Source: Muriicola marianensis (GTDB taxonomy: Bacteria > Bacteroidota > Bacteroidia > Flavobacteriales > Flavobacteriaceae). From it: a stretch of DNA of 64,000 nucleotides. The DNA lies in assembly GCF_014638095.1 (NCBI RefSeq), contig NZ_BMFH01000002.1, positions 496,001-560,000 of the forward strand. Reading direction: 5' to 3'. Under the pieces are notes generated by a model that ran no database searches, had not been told where the DNA came from, and was given only the letters and a program-made list of their open reading frames with translations. The translations under genes and the position numbers were made by a program. This document shows, one piece after another, positions 8,013 through 16,224 of this stretch (position 1 is its first letter; every line of letters starts with the position of its first letter).

Positions 8013-9056
8013 TCAAAAGGAATTGAGAGCGTCGGCAAGGGTTTTCAGGTCATCTTTTAGATGCGCTGAAGTCAGAACGATCCTGCTGGTAGCATAGGTG
8101 TCTTCGGTGGGGTACCTGAAATCTGTAACCAGGATGAACCTCTGCCGGAGGTACTCCGTCAATTCAGGGTTAGAATATCCAAAAACGGGGTACTGGGGCA
8201 TGGAGTTCAGGAGTTCCTGATTATTAACTACGGATTGGAAATAGGTGATATTCCGGTCCAACACCTTTCTCTTTCTTTCATAAAAGGGCCCGGCCTTAAG
8301 GAATTGGGCTATGTAGAAAGGAGCAGGAGGACTGGCTCCCCCGAAAAAATCGGATGCCTTCATCTTCTCTATTCGCGCAGTTTTACCGGCGACCATACCT
8401 GCCTGTAAGGACAGGGCTTTGCCCATTGAAGCACATAGCACGACCTCTTTGCAGGGTAAGGAAGTAAGAGTTCGGTACACCCCGGAACCGCTTTCTCCCA
8501 CCACGCCTATGCCGTGCGAATCGTCAACTACCAGGATACAGGATTCTAAGGGGAGGGTTTTCAGGATCTCGAAGTTCGGGTAGTTGCAGCCCGAAAAATC
8601 GATGGAATCCAGAAATATGACCGGGGTTTCCGCCTGTTTATTTTCGAGGTGTTGCCTCAGGGAAATCCCTAAGGTGGTGTAGGTGGTATAAGGCTTCGCC
8701 CCGCTGGTGTACAAAGCGGAATGACTGTTAGGAGCGTAGAACAATTTGTGTTCTTTATTCTTAAAGTGATTGGCAACCATTTGTCCGGCGAGATACCCGG
8801 AAGAAAGGGTCAGGGCTGCTTCACTCCCTACCCACTGCGCTATTTTTTCTTCAGCCTCTTCATAGATCACAAAGCGGACATTGGCACGGCGGGAAGCCCC
8901 ATAGCTCGACCCGTACTGACGGATGGCTTCAATGGCCAGTTCCCTGAATTCAGGATCCTGTTGCAGCCCCAGATAAGAGGTGCCTCCGAAATAGTAATAG
9001 GTCTTTCCCTGGTGTTCCAGGGTCCGGCCCGGATAAGTAGAAACTGGCACCTTCAT
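8013..9056 (-). CDS. PLP-dependent aminotransferase / alpha-oxoamine synthase (BioF-like)
   Basis: 347 residues with the fold-type I class II pattern of 8-amino-7-oxononanoate synthase. Visible are GGTSYLGL near the N-terminus, the glycine-rich YGSSYGASRR stretch, the PLP aspartate in VVDDSHGIGVVG, and the Schiff-base lysine in SMGKALS (Lys213). BioF and its relatives condense an amino acid with an acyl-CoA and release CO2. No other biotin gene is nearby. The gene overlaps the upstream dipeptide epimerase gene by four bases, so the two are probably translationally coupled. That fits a specialised oxoamine synthase or aminotransferase acting on a dipeptide-derived amino acid better than biotin synthesis, but the substrate is unknown. 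Confidence 0.78.
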   Translation of the reverse strand: MKVPVSTYPGRTLEHQGKTYYYFGGTSYLGLQQDPEFRELAIEAIRQYGSSYGASRRANVRFVIYEEAEEKIAQWVGSEAALTLSSGYLAGQMVANHFKNKEHKLFYAPNSHSALYTSGAKPYTTYTTLGISLRQHLENKQAETPVIFLDSIDFSGCNYPNFEILKTLPLESCILVVDDSHGIGVVGESGSGVYRTLTSLPCKEVVLCASMGKALSLQAGMVAGKTARIEKMKASDFFGGASPPAPFYIAQFLKAGPFYERKRKVLDRNITYFQSVVNNQELLNSMPQYPVFGYSNPELTEYLRQRFILVTDFRYPTEDTYATSRIVLTSAHLKDDLKTLADALNSF

Positions 9057-10066
9057 GACAATAATTCTATTCCGCTTCCGCCGAGTTGCGGAAAAACGAT
9101 GCTCGCATCATCACAGATCCGTATACCTCTCGCTATGTCATTGGTGATCAGCAGGGGACCATCCATGTCTACGTAATCCAACTGAGGCAGGAGTTGCCCG
9201 ATCGCGGATATTCCCACCGTAGATTCTGTCATGCAACCGACCATGATCTTCATCCCCAATTCTCTTCCGGCCCTGATCATGCGAAGGGCCGGAGTAAGGC
9301 CACCGCATTTGGTCAATTTAATGTTGATACCATTAAAGTGGAGGGCACAGCGCTTTACGTCCTCCTCCACCAAACAACTCTCGTCGGCTATAACCGGGAG
9401 TACAGAGTGGTGGGCTATCCTCTCCATCCCTTCCCAGTCATCTGCCTTCAGCGGCTGTTCGATAAATTCAACCCCCAGCTCTTTCAGGGCAGGGGCGAGG
9501 GCGATGGTCTGTGAAGCTGTCCAGGCACAGTTAGCATCGATCCTGAACACCGCATCAGAGTGTTTTCTCAATTCCCTGACAATATCCAGGTCTTCCTTTG
9601 TACCCAGTTTGATCTTATAGATAGGCCAGGGTTTCTCCTTCATCTTGGCGACCATATTTTCAATGGTATCGATCCCTATGGTATAATTGGTGCGGGGATA
9701 CGACTTCACGGAGGTTCCCCAAAGCTCATAGAGGGGTTTGTTCTGCAACTTCCCGTACAGGTCATGGGCTGCGAGGTCCAGGGCACAGAGCGCAAAGGAA
9801 GAAAGGTTCTTCCCTCTGAGCCATTGATGAAAATCCTCCGGTTTGCTGAAAGGGTAGTTCTCGATCTCGTCCTTGATCCCCTTGATCTCGGATAGAAGGC
9901 TTTGCAGGGTATGGCCGTAATACGGGTTGGAGGTGGTTTCTCCATACCCGGTTTTGCCTGCCATACTCAGGTGAACGATGAGCGTATCCTGGGTACTGTG
10001 TGATTCCCTGGAGATCGTAAAGGGATGTTTCAGGACAAGAGTATGGGTGCTGAGTTCGAGTACCAT
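9053..10066 (-). CDS. Dipeptide epimerase (L-Ala-D/L-Glu epimerase type, enolase superfamily)
   Basis: 337 residues from the ATG at 10066. An upstream in-frame ATG at 10111 would add 15 hydrophobic residues absent from the family, so I prefer the shorter form. The muconate lactonising subgroup is shown by the catalytic KxK pair (Lys151, Lys153 in YKIKLG), the metal-ligand series RIDANCAWT, EFIEQPL and ADESC, and the second catalytic lysine in NIKLTKCGG. Such enzymes epimerise L-Ala-D-Glu released from peptidoglycan, allowing murein peptides to be used as amino acids. The next gene overlaps by four bases and encodes the BioF-like enzyme. Confidence 0.85.
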   Translation of the reverse strand: MVLELSTHTLVLKHPFTISRESHSTQDTLIVHLSMAGKTGYGETTSNPYYGHTLQSLLSEIKGIKDEIENYPFSKPEDFHQWLRGKNLSSFALCALDLAAHDLYGKLQNKPLYELWGTSVKSYPRTNYTIGIDTIENMVAKMKEKPWPIYKIKLGTKEDLDIVRELRKHSDAVFRIDANCAWTASQTIALAPALKELGVEFIEQPLKADDWEGMERIAHHSVLPVIADESCLVEEDVKRCALHFNGINIKLTKCGGLTPALRMIRAGRELGMKIMVGCMTESTVGISAIGQLLPQLDYVDMDGPLLITNDIARGIRICDDASIVFPQLGGSGIELLS

Positions 10067-10109
10067 ATAAATTTTATATCTAAGATACACAAAGAGGAGA
10101 AAGGCCCGC

Positions 10110-10139
10110 AAAAAAACCCCGGATGAAAATCCGGGGTTT
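10110..10139 (-). terminator. Rho-independent terminator of the PadR-PspC-DUF2807 unit
   Basis: An 11-base perfect stem (AAACCCCGGAT / ATCCGGGGTTT) with a four-base loop. Read on the minus strand it ends in a run of T, 20 bases after the stop of the DUF2807 gene. Confidence 0.85.
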
Positions 10140-10161
10140 CTCGCCTTCTATGGATAGGGGC

Positions 10162-10884
10162 TCAGTCCTTATGGACCCTGCCCGAATATGATTTGTTCTT
10201 CTCCACGGTGGGATTTCCCGTATAGGAGATATCTGCGCCGCTTGTGGCCTCGGCGATGAGAGATTCTGAGACGTTGACATCGATGTCTGCCCCGCTGCTC
10301 GCATCGGCGTAACATACCCTTACAGAAAGTTCTCTCGCCCGGATCCCGGAACCGCTGCTCGCATCGGCTCTGAGCATCTCGGCTTCACCTTCGAGCCTCA
10401 CATCGGCTCCGCTGCTGACATCCACTTCCACTTCATCAGCAACAAGGGAGGCCTTGATATCAGCCCCGCTGCTGGCGTCCAGGTAAATCTTGTTTGAGCG
10501 TATGGCATTCCTCGTTATGAGGTCGGCTCCGCTGGAAGCGGATAGTCCGGTCACCTCGGGAAGTGTCACGTGTATCCTCTTGGTCGCCCTGCCGATATTC
10601 TCATAAGCGTGTACCTTGAGTTTTCCGTTCCTGATATCGGTACCGATCAGGTCTGCGATATTCTCATCCGCTTCCACTTCGATAGAATAAGTATCTCCCT
10701 GGGTCACAAAGACGTCGAGACCTTCAGAGGCCGATACCTCACTAAAGTCTTCGGAAACAGTTCTGGTTTCAGTGGTTACCACACCATTTCCCATCTTTCC
10801 CCTGCCGAAATTCATGTCAAAAGCACAGGAGGAGAAGAAGAGGGCCATCAGTATGGCAATTGCGATTCTGGCTAGTGTTGTCAT
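10162..10884 (-). CDS. DUF2807 (head GIN domain) lipoprotein
   Basis: 240 residues. The N-terminus is a lipoprotein signal ending in FFSSC. The body is a single-stranded beta-helix type domain with at least six turns marked by SSGAD-like repeats (SASSGAD, DASSGAD, DVSSGAD, DASSGSG, DASSGAD, EATSGAD), typical of the DUF2807 'putative auto-transporter adhesin, head GIN' family. The function is not established. It follows PadR and PspC-domain genes, a recurrent grouping in Bacteroidota that suggests a role in envelope homeostasis. A -7 box of its own lies upstream, so it may also be transcribed separately. Confidence 0.85.
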   Translation of the reverse strand: MTTLARIAIAILMALFFSSCAFDMNFGRGKMGNGVVTTETRTVSEDFSEVSASEGLDVFVTQGDTYSIEVEADENIADLIGTDIRNGKLKVHAYENIGRATKRIHVTLPEVTGLSASSGADLITRNAIRSNKIYLDASSGADIKASLVADEVEVDVSSGADVRLEGEAEMLRADASSGSGIRARELSVRVCYADASSGADIDVNVSESLIAEATSGADISYTGNPTVEKNKSYSGRVHKD

Positions 10885-10939
10885 GATCTTGTTTTTTGAT
10901 CCGGAATAAAACTCCGGGAGTTAATTTTAAAGGTTAGGT

Positions 10940-10947
10940 CAAATCTA
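10940..10947 (-). promoter_or_regulatory. -7 promoter box before the DUF2807 gene
   Basis: The minus strand reads TAGATTTG, an exact TAnnTTTG match, in the 132-base gap between the PspC-domain gene and the DUF2807 gene. No -33 TTG is evident. Confidence 0.3.
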
Positions 10948-11016
10948 TTTTTGAATATTGATTTCTAATATTTTCTCTGACTCAGTTGTCGATAATTGAG
11001 GACGAAATGTCGCTCC

Positions 11017-12747
11017 TTAATTATCGTCATCTGCTTTGATCTCGACCCCGTTCTCGTCTATCTTCAGTTTAAAGGATTCCCTCCCGTCACTCATGTTGAT
11101 ATCCAAACCGTTCTCATCAATGATGATCTGGCTGTCCTCATTGTCGATCCTCCAGGAGGAATTCATATTTTCAGGACAGTCGAGGCATTGTAATTCCCCA
11201 TTTGTGCCCATCACCCAGTAGTATTCTACCAGGTCACCCCTGTAGATGTCTTTGTCATAACGCGTCAGCCGGCCGATATGCCTGCGCATTCCTCTCTCAA
11301 AACCTATCACGGTTCCTTCAGGAACAGAAAGAGTTAAATGAACTTCCTGGTCCCTTACCTTATTCTCAATCCCCGTGGTGAGAAAATTGTCGAGAGAAAG
11401 TGTGCTGCCTTCCAGGGCATAGGAATACCGGATGTTGGAGGCCCTTTCCCTTGCATCTGCCATGGAGCGCCCATCGGCGTGTCTTCTCACCTTTAAGTAG
11501 GACAATGAGTCCGAGGACCGGGTGACATCGAACCTGATATCGTCCGAGAAAAGGAGTTGTTCCCCATTCTCATCATAGGTCAGGGTCATGTGATTGAAAC
11601 CGATGTTCTCCTGGTTATCAAAAAGCTCGCTGCTTCTGGGCCGGATCATAAGCGTGTCCGGTTCCGCAGGCAGATACAGGACCTCACTTTCTGTGGTGCT
11701 ACCAGAATAGGCATGGGCCGAAGCCTCCTGAACACCGAGGACCACCAGGCCGATGATGGAGATCAGCCAGAGTCCGAGGAGGGAAAACTTCACGATATTC
11801 CCGATGGATTTCAGGTTGTTGATGAGGATCTTCAACCCCAGGTAGAGCAGGAAGAAGAAGGGGATACCCACCACAAAGAAGGTAAGCAGGGACACTACCC
11901 AAACAGGAGTTTCTGTAGCCCCGAATATACTGTAGAGGTCCATGCCCGGGATGTGTATGATATCCAGGGTCCCCACCGTGAAAAGTCCGACAAACAGACC
12001 GATCAGCGTGGCAGCCCCGATAATGATAAGCAGGATCCCTATGAACTTGCCGATGACCTTAAAAAAGAACATGATCACATTCCCCAGGGCATCGAAAAAG
12101 GTTCGCCCGCTACTCTTTACCTTATCGCCTACCTTTTCATAATCTACGCCCCTGACGCGTTCAGCGACCTCATCATATCCTTCTTTAATTTTTTTTTCGA
12201 TGTTGCTGATGTTGACGGGTTCGCCCCTCATGTCCAGCTTCTGGGAGGTCGTAACCGCCTCCGGAACCAGGATCCAGAGCAAAATATAGGCAATAAAGCC
12301 AAATCCAGTGGCCAGGGCGAAAAAGATGAAGATCAACCGTATCCACAGGCTGTCGATGCCGAGGTAGTGTTCCAGACCGGCACATACCCCGCCTATGTAT
12401 TTGTTATCCACATCCCGGTATAATTTTTTCGGACGGGATCCCTGACGGGCTTCAGAACGGGGAGCATCTTCAAAGATGTCCTCATCTACCCTGTAGTCTT
12501 CTGGCTGACCCATGACCTGAATGACGGCATCTACTTCCTTCATAGTGATCACCTGTCTTTCGTTCTCCAGCCTCTCCTGGAAGAGTTCGGCGATACGGGC
12601 CTCTATGTCGGCGATGATCTCATCGCTGCCTGCAGTACCCGAAAAGGAGCGTTTGATGGCCTCCAGGTAGCGTTTCAGCTTGTTGAAAGCCTCCTCATCG
12701 ATATGAAAAAGGACGTTAGCTAGGTTTATATTGACTGTCTTGTTCAT
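11017..12747 (-). CDS. PspC domain-containing membrane protein
   Basis: 576 residues. The N-terminal 100 residues are charged and helical. A PspC domain follows at about residues 110-165 (YRDVDNKYIGGVCAGLEHYLG, then a membrane helix ending in LLWILVPEA). Several further membrane helices lie at about 210-345, and a large extracytoplasmic beta-rich C-terminal domain contains acidic repeats near the end. PspC senses or transmits membrane stress in the phage-shock response of other bacteria; in Bacteroidota it is paired with PadR rather than PspA/B. It overlaps the padR gene by four bases, so PadR very likely controls it. Confidence 0.85.
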   Translation of the reverse strand: MNKTVNINLANVLFHIDEEAFNKLKRYLEAIKRSFSGTAGSDEIIADIEARIAELFQERLENERQVITMKEVDAVIQVMGQPEDYRVDEDIFEDAPRSEARQGSRPKKLYRDVDNKYIGGVCAGLEHYLGIDSLWIRLIFIFFALATGFGFIAYILLWILVPEAVTTSQKLDMRGEPVNISNIEKKIKEGYDEVAERVRGVDYEKVGDKVKSSGRTFFDALGNVIMFFFKVIGKFIGILLIIIGAATLIGLFVGLFTVGTLDIIHIPGMDLYSIFGATETPVWVVSLLTFFVVGIPFFFLLYLGLKILINNLKSIGNIVKFSLLGLWLISIIGLVVLGVQEASAHAYSGSTTESEVLYLPAEPDTLMIRPRSSELFDNQENIGFNHMTLTYDENGEQLLFSDDIRFDVTRSSDSLSYLKVRRHADGRSMADARERASNIRYSYALEGSTLSLDNFLTTGIENKVRDQEVHLTLSVPEGTVIGFERGMRRHIGRLTRYDKDIYRGDLVEYYWVMGTNGELQCLDCPENMNSSWRIDNEDSQIIIDENGLDINMSDGRESFKLKIDENGVEIKADDDN

Positions 12748-13085
12748 TTTTTTACTTTTTTAGCGTTGGTTACCAAATTCACGGCATTTCTGAGTTCATC
12801 CCAGGTGGAATCCAGTTCTTTCAGGAACATTTTGCCGGTCTCCGTGAGGCCGTAATATTTTCTGGGTGGCCCGGAAGTGGATTCCTCCCACCGGTAATTC
12901 AGTAGTCCGGCATTCTTGAGCCTGGTGAGCAGAGGGTAAATGGTACCTTCGACCACCAGCATTTTTGCGTCTTTAAGGGTATCCAGGATCTCGGAAGTAT
13001 ACTTGTCTTCCTCCTGGAGGATTGACAGGATACAGTATTCCAGGACCCCTTTCCGCATTTGCGCTTTTGTGTTTTCTATGTTCAT
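12744..13085 (-). CDS. PadR family transcriptional regulator
   Basis: 113 residues, the size of the short PadR subfamily 2. The winged-helix pattern is clear: LEYCILSILQEEDKYTSEIL, the recognition region VVEGTIYPLLTRLKNAGLL, and the wing GPPRKYYGLTETGK. These repressors bind ATGT/ACAT-type dyads and respond to small molecules or envelope conditions. It is first in the unit and coupled to the PspC-domain gene by a four-base overlap, so autoregulation of the whole module is likely. I did not find a convincing dyad operator in the 121-base upstream gap. Confidence 0.9.
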   Translation of the reverse strand: MNIENTKAQMRKGVLEYCILSILQEEDKYTSEILDTLKDAKMLVVEGTIYPLLTRLKNAGLLNYRWEESTSGPPRKYYGLTETGKMFLKELDSTWDELRNAVNLVTNAKKVKK

Positions 13086-13206
13086 AATCTGTTTCTTCTG
13101 TTACATGCTGACCGGTGATGAGTCGGTTTTCATCCAGCACAGGGTTAACTGTTCGTTTTTAAGGATTCATGGTAATTTGATTGATGAATAAACTCTGCTC
13201 AGTGTT

Positions 13207-13737
13207 TTAAGGTTGATTAATGGTATATGTCTCTGCGGGCTGGTGATCATAGCTCAATTCTCTTTTGATCTTCCATTGCCCGTTCTCAAGCACCCAAAGG
13301 TGGATGAAGCGTGCGATATCTCCTTGCTGGTACTCCCGGTTTTCATTCAGGAATTCGAATCGGTGTTGCCCCTGCTGTATGGCTCCGTAGAGGTCTCCAT
13401 TGTTCCGCAAAGGAAAAACTGCTAGGGAACCCTCGATAAGGATCCTTTTTGAGGGTTGCACCCAACTTTCACCTTTCTCCTGGCACCTGGTGTACATGGG
13501 TGACAGAAATACCTGCTTTCCCTCTGTCAGACCTGCCTTATCGTGGTAGAATTCGAAGTCTTCCGAAAAAAGGGAGGCCATAGTTGCAGGATCGCATGTA
13601 TCAAAAGCGGCCCTGAACAACAGGCTGTCCTTCTGTTTCAGGGTCTCAAAGAGATCTGAATCAGTTGGTTCCTGCGCCTGGGAGATATAGCTCCAGGCGG
13701 TAAGGAATATCAGTATGGTGTACCTGAACACTTTCAT
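13207..13737 (-). CDS. Secreted NTF2-like (DUF4440/SnoaL-type) protein
   Basis: 176 residues with a signal peptide (hydrophobic residues 6-17, cleavage after SQA). The mature part has the NTF2-like cone pattern: FRAAFDTCDPATMASLFSED, then beta strands and FIHLWVLENGQWKIKRELSYDH at the end. Proteins of this type are common in Bacteroidota and usually lack an assigned substrate. The start codon abuts the stop of the DUF4870 gene upstream, so the two are probably co-transcribed from the promoter at 14236. Confidence 0.75.
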   Translation of the reverse strand: MKVFRYTILIFLTAWSYISQAQEPTDSDLFETLKQKDSLLFRAAFDTCDPATMASLFSEDFEFYHDKAGLTEGKQVFLSPMYTRCQEKGESWVQPSKRILIEGSLAVFPLRNNGDLYGAIQQGQHRFEFLNENREYQQGDIARFIHLWVLENGQWKIKRELSYDHQPAETYTINQP

Positions 13738-14216
13738 TATTTGATAAAGTTGATGGTAATGGGGTATTTAAAAACCTGACCTTCATGTGTCCTGAGCGTA
13801 GCCAGGATGGTATAGACCACGTTGATCGCGAAAAGGGCAACGGGTATCAGTCCAGCCAGTCCGATCGGCCACAGCCTATGAAAGGGAAAATCGTCCCAGT
13901 CGATAAAAAAGTTGACCCCTTCAAAAGGTTCCCTGTATCCCCATTCAAAGATTCCGTGATGAAAAATGTCAGGGATCAGGCCAAAGAAAAAGGGGATGGA
14001 GATCGCTCCGAAGATGATTGAATACAGAAAAAGGCTGATCTGAAAATTCAGGGCCTGTTTCCCGTTGTAATCCACAAAGGCGTAATCCTTCCGGTTGGCC
14101 AGCCAGAGCACCAGGGGCAGGATGATGTTCCCAAGGGGAATAAAAAACCTGCTAAAGGTGGACGCATGGATGACCGCGGACAGGGTTCTCTCGTGTTTGG
14201 TCAATGTTTCTGTCAT
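13737..14216 (-). CDS. DUF4870 small integral membrane protein
   Basis: 159 residues with the pattern of DUF4870 (Tic20-like) proteins: LSAVIHASTFSRFFIPLGNIILPLVLW at the start, then FVDYNGKQALNFQISLFLY and a final helix before a short tail. Four membrane segments are predicted by eye at about 22-38, 55-78, 118-140 and a weaker one between. Function is unknown. Its single-base junction with the downstream NTF2-like gene suggests an operon. Confidence 0.85.
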   Translation of the reverse strand: MTETLTKHERTLSAVIHASTFSRFFIPLGNIILPLVLWLANRKDYAFVDYNGKQALNFQISLFLYSIIFGAISIPFFFGLIPDIFHHGIFEWGYREPFEGVNFFIDWDDFPFHRLWPIGLAGLIPVALFAINVVYTILATLRTHEGQVFKYPITINFIK

Positions 14217-14235
14217 CGCATATTAGTTTCTAATG

Positions 14236-14267
14236 CAAATATATATCTAAAAAAAGGTATTATGCAA
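14236..14267 (-). promoter_or_regulatory. Promoter of the DUF4870 operon
   Basis: The minus strand has TATATTTG at 14236-14243, an exact and favoured form of the Bacteroidota -7 box, with TTG at 14265-14267 after a 21-base spacer. It lies 19 bases before the start codon. Confidence 0.55.
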
Positions 14268-14348
14268 TACATAGTACTATCAATTAACATTTATTTAACA
14301 ATTTTTGTTTCACGTATTTTGGGTATTTTAGCCCTAAATGTCAAGGAT

Positions 14349-14801
14349 ATGGCTAGCCCGGGAAAATTCAATTCCTTTCTTTTTTTTAAGCTTCCCTCCG
14401 CCTGGTGGACAGGAGTCAGGCTACGTGAGATCAGCGAAGAAAAGGCTGTGGTAACGGTAACCCACCGATGGATCAATCAGAACCCCTTCAAGTCTATGTT
14501 CTGGGCCGTACAGGGGATGGCTGCCGAACTGAGTACAGGGGCCCTTGTAATGAATGCGATCCGGAAAAGTGGTAAGAAGGTATCTATGCTCGTGGCAAAC
14601 AACAAGGCCACCTTTACTAAAAAAGCGACAGGGAAGATCACCTTTACCTGCAGGGATGGCTTTCGCCTGGCCCAAACCCTCGATAAAGCGATACAAACAG
14701 GGGAAGGGCAGACCTGCTGGATGTCTGCCACCGGGGTTAATGAAGATGGAGTCGTAGTCTCAACCTTCGACTTCGAATGGACACTTAAGCTAAAATCTTA
14801 G
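14349..14801 (+). CDS. DUF4442 hotdog-fold protein (thioesterase-like)
   Basis: 150 residues from the ATG at 14349. Longer versions beginning at 14166 would start inside the divergent gene and run through its promoter, so they are unlikely. The sequence fits DUF4442, a hotdog-fold relative of acyl-CoA thioesterases: WWTGVRLREISEEKAVVTV, NPFKSMFWAVQGMAAELSTG, and a central helix followed by beta strands ending WTLKLKS. Hotdog proteins of this type hydrolyse or bind acyl-CoA thioesters; the substrate is unknown. The next gene begins nine bases after its stop. Confidence 0.8.
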   Translation: MASPGKFNSFLFFKLPSAWWTGVRLREISEEKAVVTVTHRWINQNPFKSMFWAVQGMAAELSTGALVMNAIRKSGKKVSMLVANNKATFTKKATGKITFTCRDGFRLAQTLDKAIQTGEGQTCWMSATGVNEDGVVVSTFDFEWTLKLKS

Positions 14802-14809
14802 GAAGTCTC

Positions 14810-15334
14810 ATGCCACGGCACTCGGCACACATAGGTAAGGACAATATCCTGTTTCGGGAAGAACAGGGCTTCACACAGTGGTTTATCTGGGCTTTGCTAT
14901 TGGGTTTGGTAGGTATACCCCTGTACGGGATCATACTGCAAATTTTCCTCGATGAACCATTCGGGGATCATCCCATGTCTGATTGGGGTCTCATCCTTTT
15001 TCTGACAGGGACCTTGCTATTCTGCTATTTCTTCTGGTCTGTGAGACTGCGAACCGCAATTGCCAGGGATCATATCCATATTCAATACCGACCCCTGGCC
15101 AATAAAAAGGTTTACTGGCGCGATGTTTCCAAAGCGGAGATCGTTCAATACAGTCCGTGGATTGGCTACGGGCTTCGGTTCTCAACAACCTATGGCACGG
15201 TCTATAATGCCAAGGGCAATAAAGGCCTGCTGCTGACTCTAAAGGAGGGAAAGAAAATCATGATAGGCACCCAAAGACCCCGAGAAATGGAAGAAGCTGC
15301 CCAAAGAGCCATGAAAGCGACAAAAGCCTTGTAA
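14810..15334 (+). CDS. Small membrane protein with PH-like domain, unknown function
   Basis: 174 residues. Two membrane segments are visible at about residues 25-45 and 63-80 after a short hydrophilic start. They are followed by a soluble beta-rich part (HIHIQYRPLANKKVYWRDVSKAE, then GLRFSTTYGTVYNAKGNKG and a C-terminal helix). That is the layout of bacterial two-helix proteins with a pleckstrin-like domain. I do not recognise a specific family with certainty. It sits between the DUF4442 and AIM24 genes in a plus-strand run. Confidence 0.65.
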   Translation: MPRHSAHIGKDNILFREEQGFTQWFIWALLLGLVGIPLYGIILQIFLDEPFGDHPMSDWGLILFLTGTLLFCYFFWSVRLRTAIARDHIHIQYRPLANKKVYWRDVSKAEIVQYSPWIGYGLRFSTTYGTVYNAKGNKGLLLTLKEGKKIMIGTQRPREMEEAAQRAMKATKAL

Positions 15335-15384
15335 CATAAATCGGCAGGTGAACACTAACAAAGTGAATCAAAAATAGTAGCACC

Positions 15385-16185
15385 ATGAACGCACATGAAA
15401 TAGACTACCATATCTATGGAGAAGAAATGCAATACGTAGAGATCGAACTCGATCCCCAGGAGGCTGTAGTGGCCGAAGCCGGCAGTTTTATGATGATGGA
15501 CACGGACCTGCAGATGGATACCATCTTCGGGGATGGCTCCAACCAGAACAAAGGCGTACTCGGCAGCCTTCTTTCTGCGGGAAAAAGGATCCTCACAGGA
15601 GAAGGCCTCTTTATGACCTCTTTCCTCAATGTCGCATCAACCAAGAGAAGGCTGAGTTTTGCCTCCCCCTATCCCGGTAAGATCGTACCGATCGACCTCT
15701 CTGAGAAACAGGGGAAATTCGTCTGCCAGAAAGATGCCTTCCTCTGCGCAGCCAAAGGTGTATCCGTAGGTATTGAGTTTTCTAAACGACTCGGAAGGGG
15801 GCTCTTTGGAGGAGAGGGGTTTATCATGCAAAAGCTGGAAGGCGACGGCATGGCCTTCGTTCATGCCGGCGGTACCCTGGCTAAAAGAGTGCTGGGTCCC
15901 GGAGAGGTCATCAAAGTAGATACGGGTTGCATTGTGGGCTTCACCAAGGACGTGGACTATGACGTTGAGTTTGTCGGGGGAATCAAGAATACCCTTTTCG
16001 GGGGAGAGGGTCTGTTTTTTGCCACCCTCAGAGGCCCGGGTACGGTTTATATACAGTCGCTTCCCTTTAGTCGTCTCGCCAAAAGAGTCTGGGCTGCTGC
16101 TCCCAAGGGAGGAGGGAAAGACAGGGGCGAGGGTAGTATCCTTGGCGGACTCGGAGATATTCTCGACGGGGACAACAGATTCTGA
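15385..16185 (+). CDS. AIM24 / TIGR00266 family protein
   Basis: 266 residues, a normal length. The typical N-terminal block EIELDPQEAVVAEAGSFMMMD is followed by the glycine-rich beta-helix repeats GLFGGEGFIMQKLEGDG and TLFGGEGLFFATLRGPG, the hallmark of the family, and a short glycine-rich tail. AIM24 proteins form a trimeric beta fold related to tryptophan-RNA-binding attenuator-like repeats. The bacterial role is unknown. It is in a plus-strand run with the DUF2461 and Nudix genes. Confidence 0.9.
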   Translation: MNAHEIDYHIYGEEMQYVEIELDPQEAVVAEAGSFMMMDTDLQMDTIFGDGSNQNKGVLGSLLSAGKRILTGEGLFMTSFLNVASTKRRLSFASPYPGKIVPIDLSEKQGKFVCQKDAFLCAAKGVSVGIEFSKRLGRGLFGGEGFIMQKLEGDGMAFVHAGGTLAKRVLGPGEVIKVDTGCIVGFTKDVDYDVEFVGGIKNTLFGGEGLFFATLRGPGTVYIQSLPFSRLAKRVWAAAPKGGGKDRGEGSILGGLGDILDGDNRF

Positions 16186-16224
16186 TCTTGCTTTCCTTTA
16201 CCTCAATCGTTATTTTGCCACCCT

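Noticed and set aside
10162-10884. DNA tandem repeat in the DUF2807 gene
   Set aside because: The repeat is at protein level (SSGAD turns of a beta-helix) with diverged codons; it is neither a CRISPR nor a simple DNA repeat.
11557-12423. 288-codon plus-strand frame opposite the PspC-domain gene
   Set aside because: Composition is D/E/H/Q-rich, without hydrophobic core; antisense to a clear membrane protein. Shadow frame.
14166-14348. Longer N-terminus for the DUF4442 protein starting at 14166
   Set aside because: It would begin inside the divergent DUF4870 gene and read through its TATATTTG promoter; the ATG at 14349 gives a normal-length protein.
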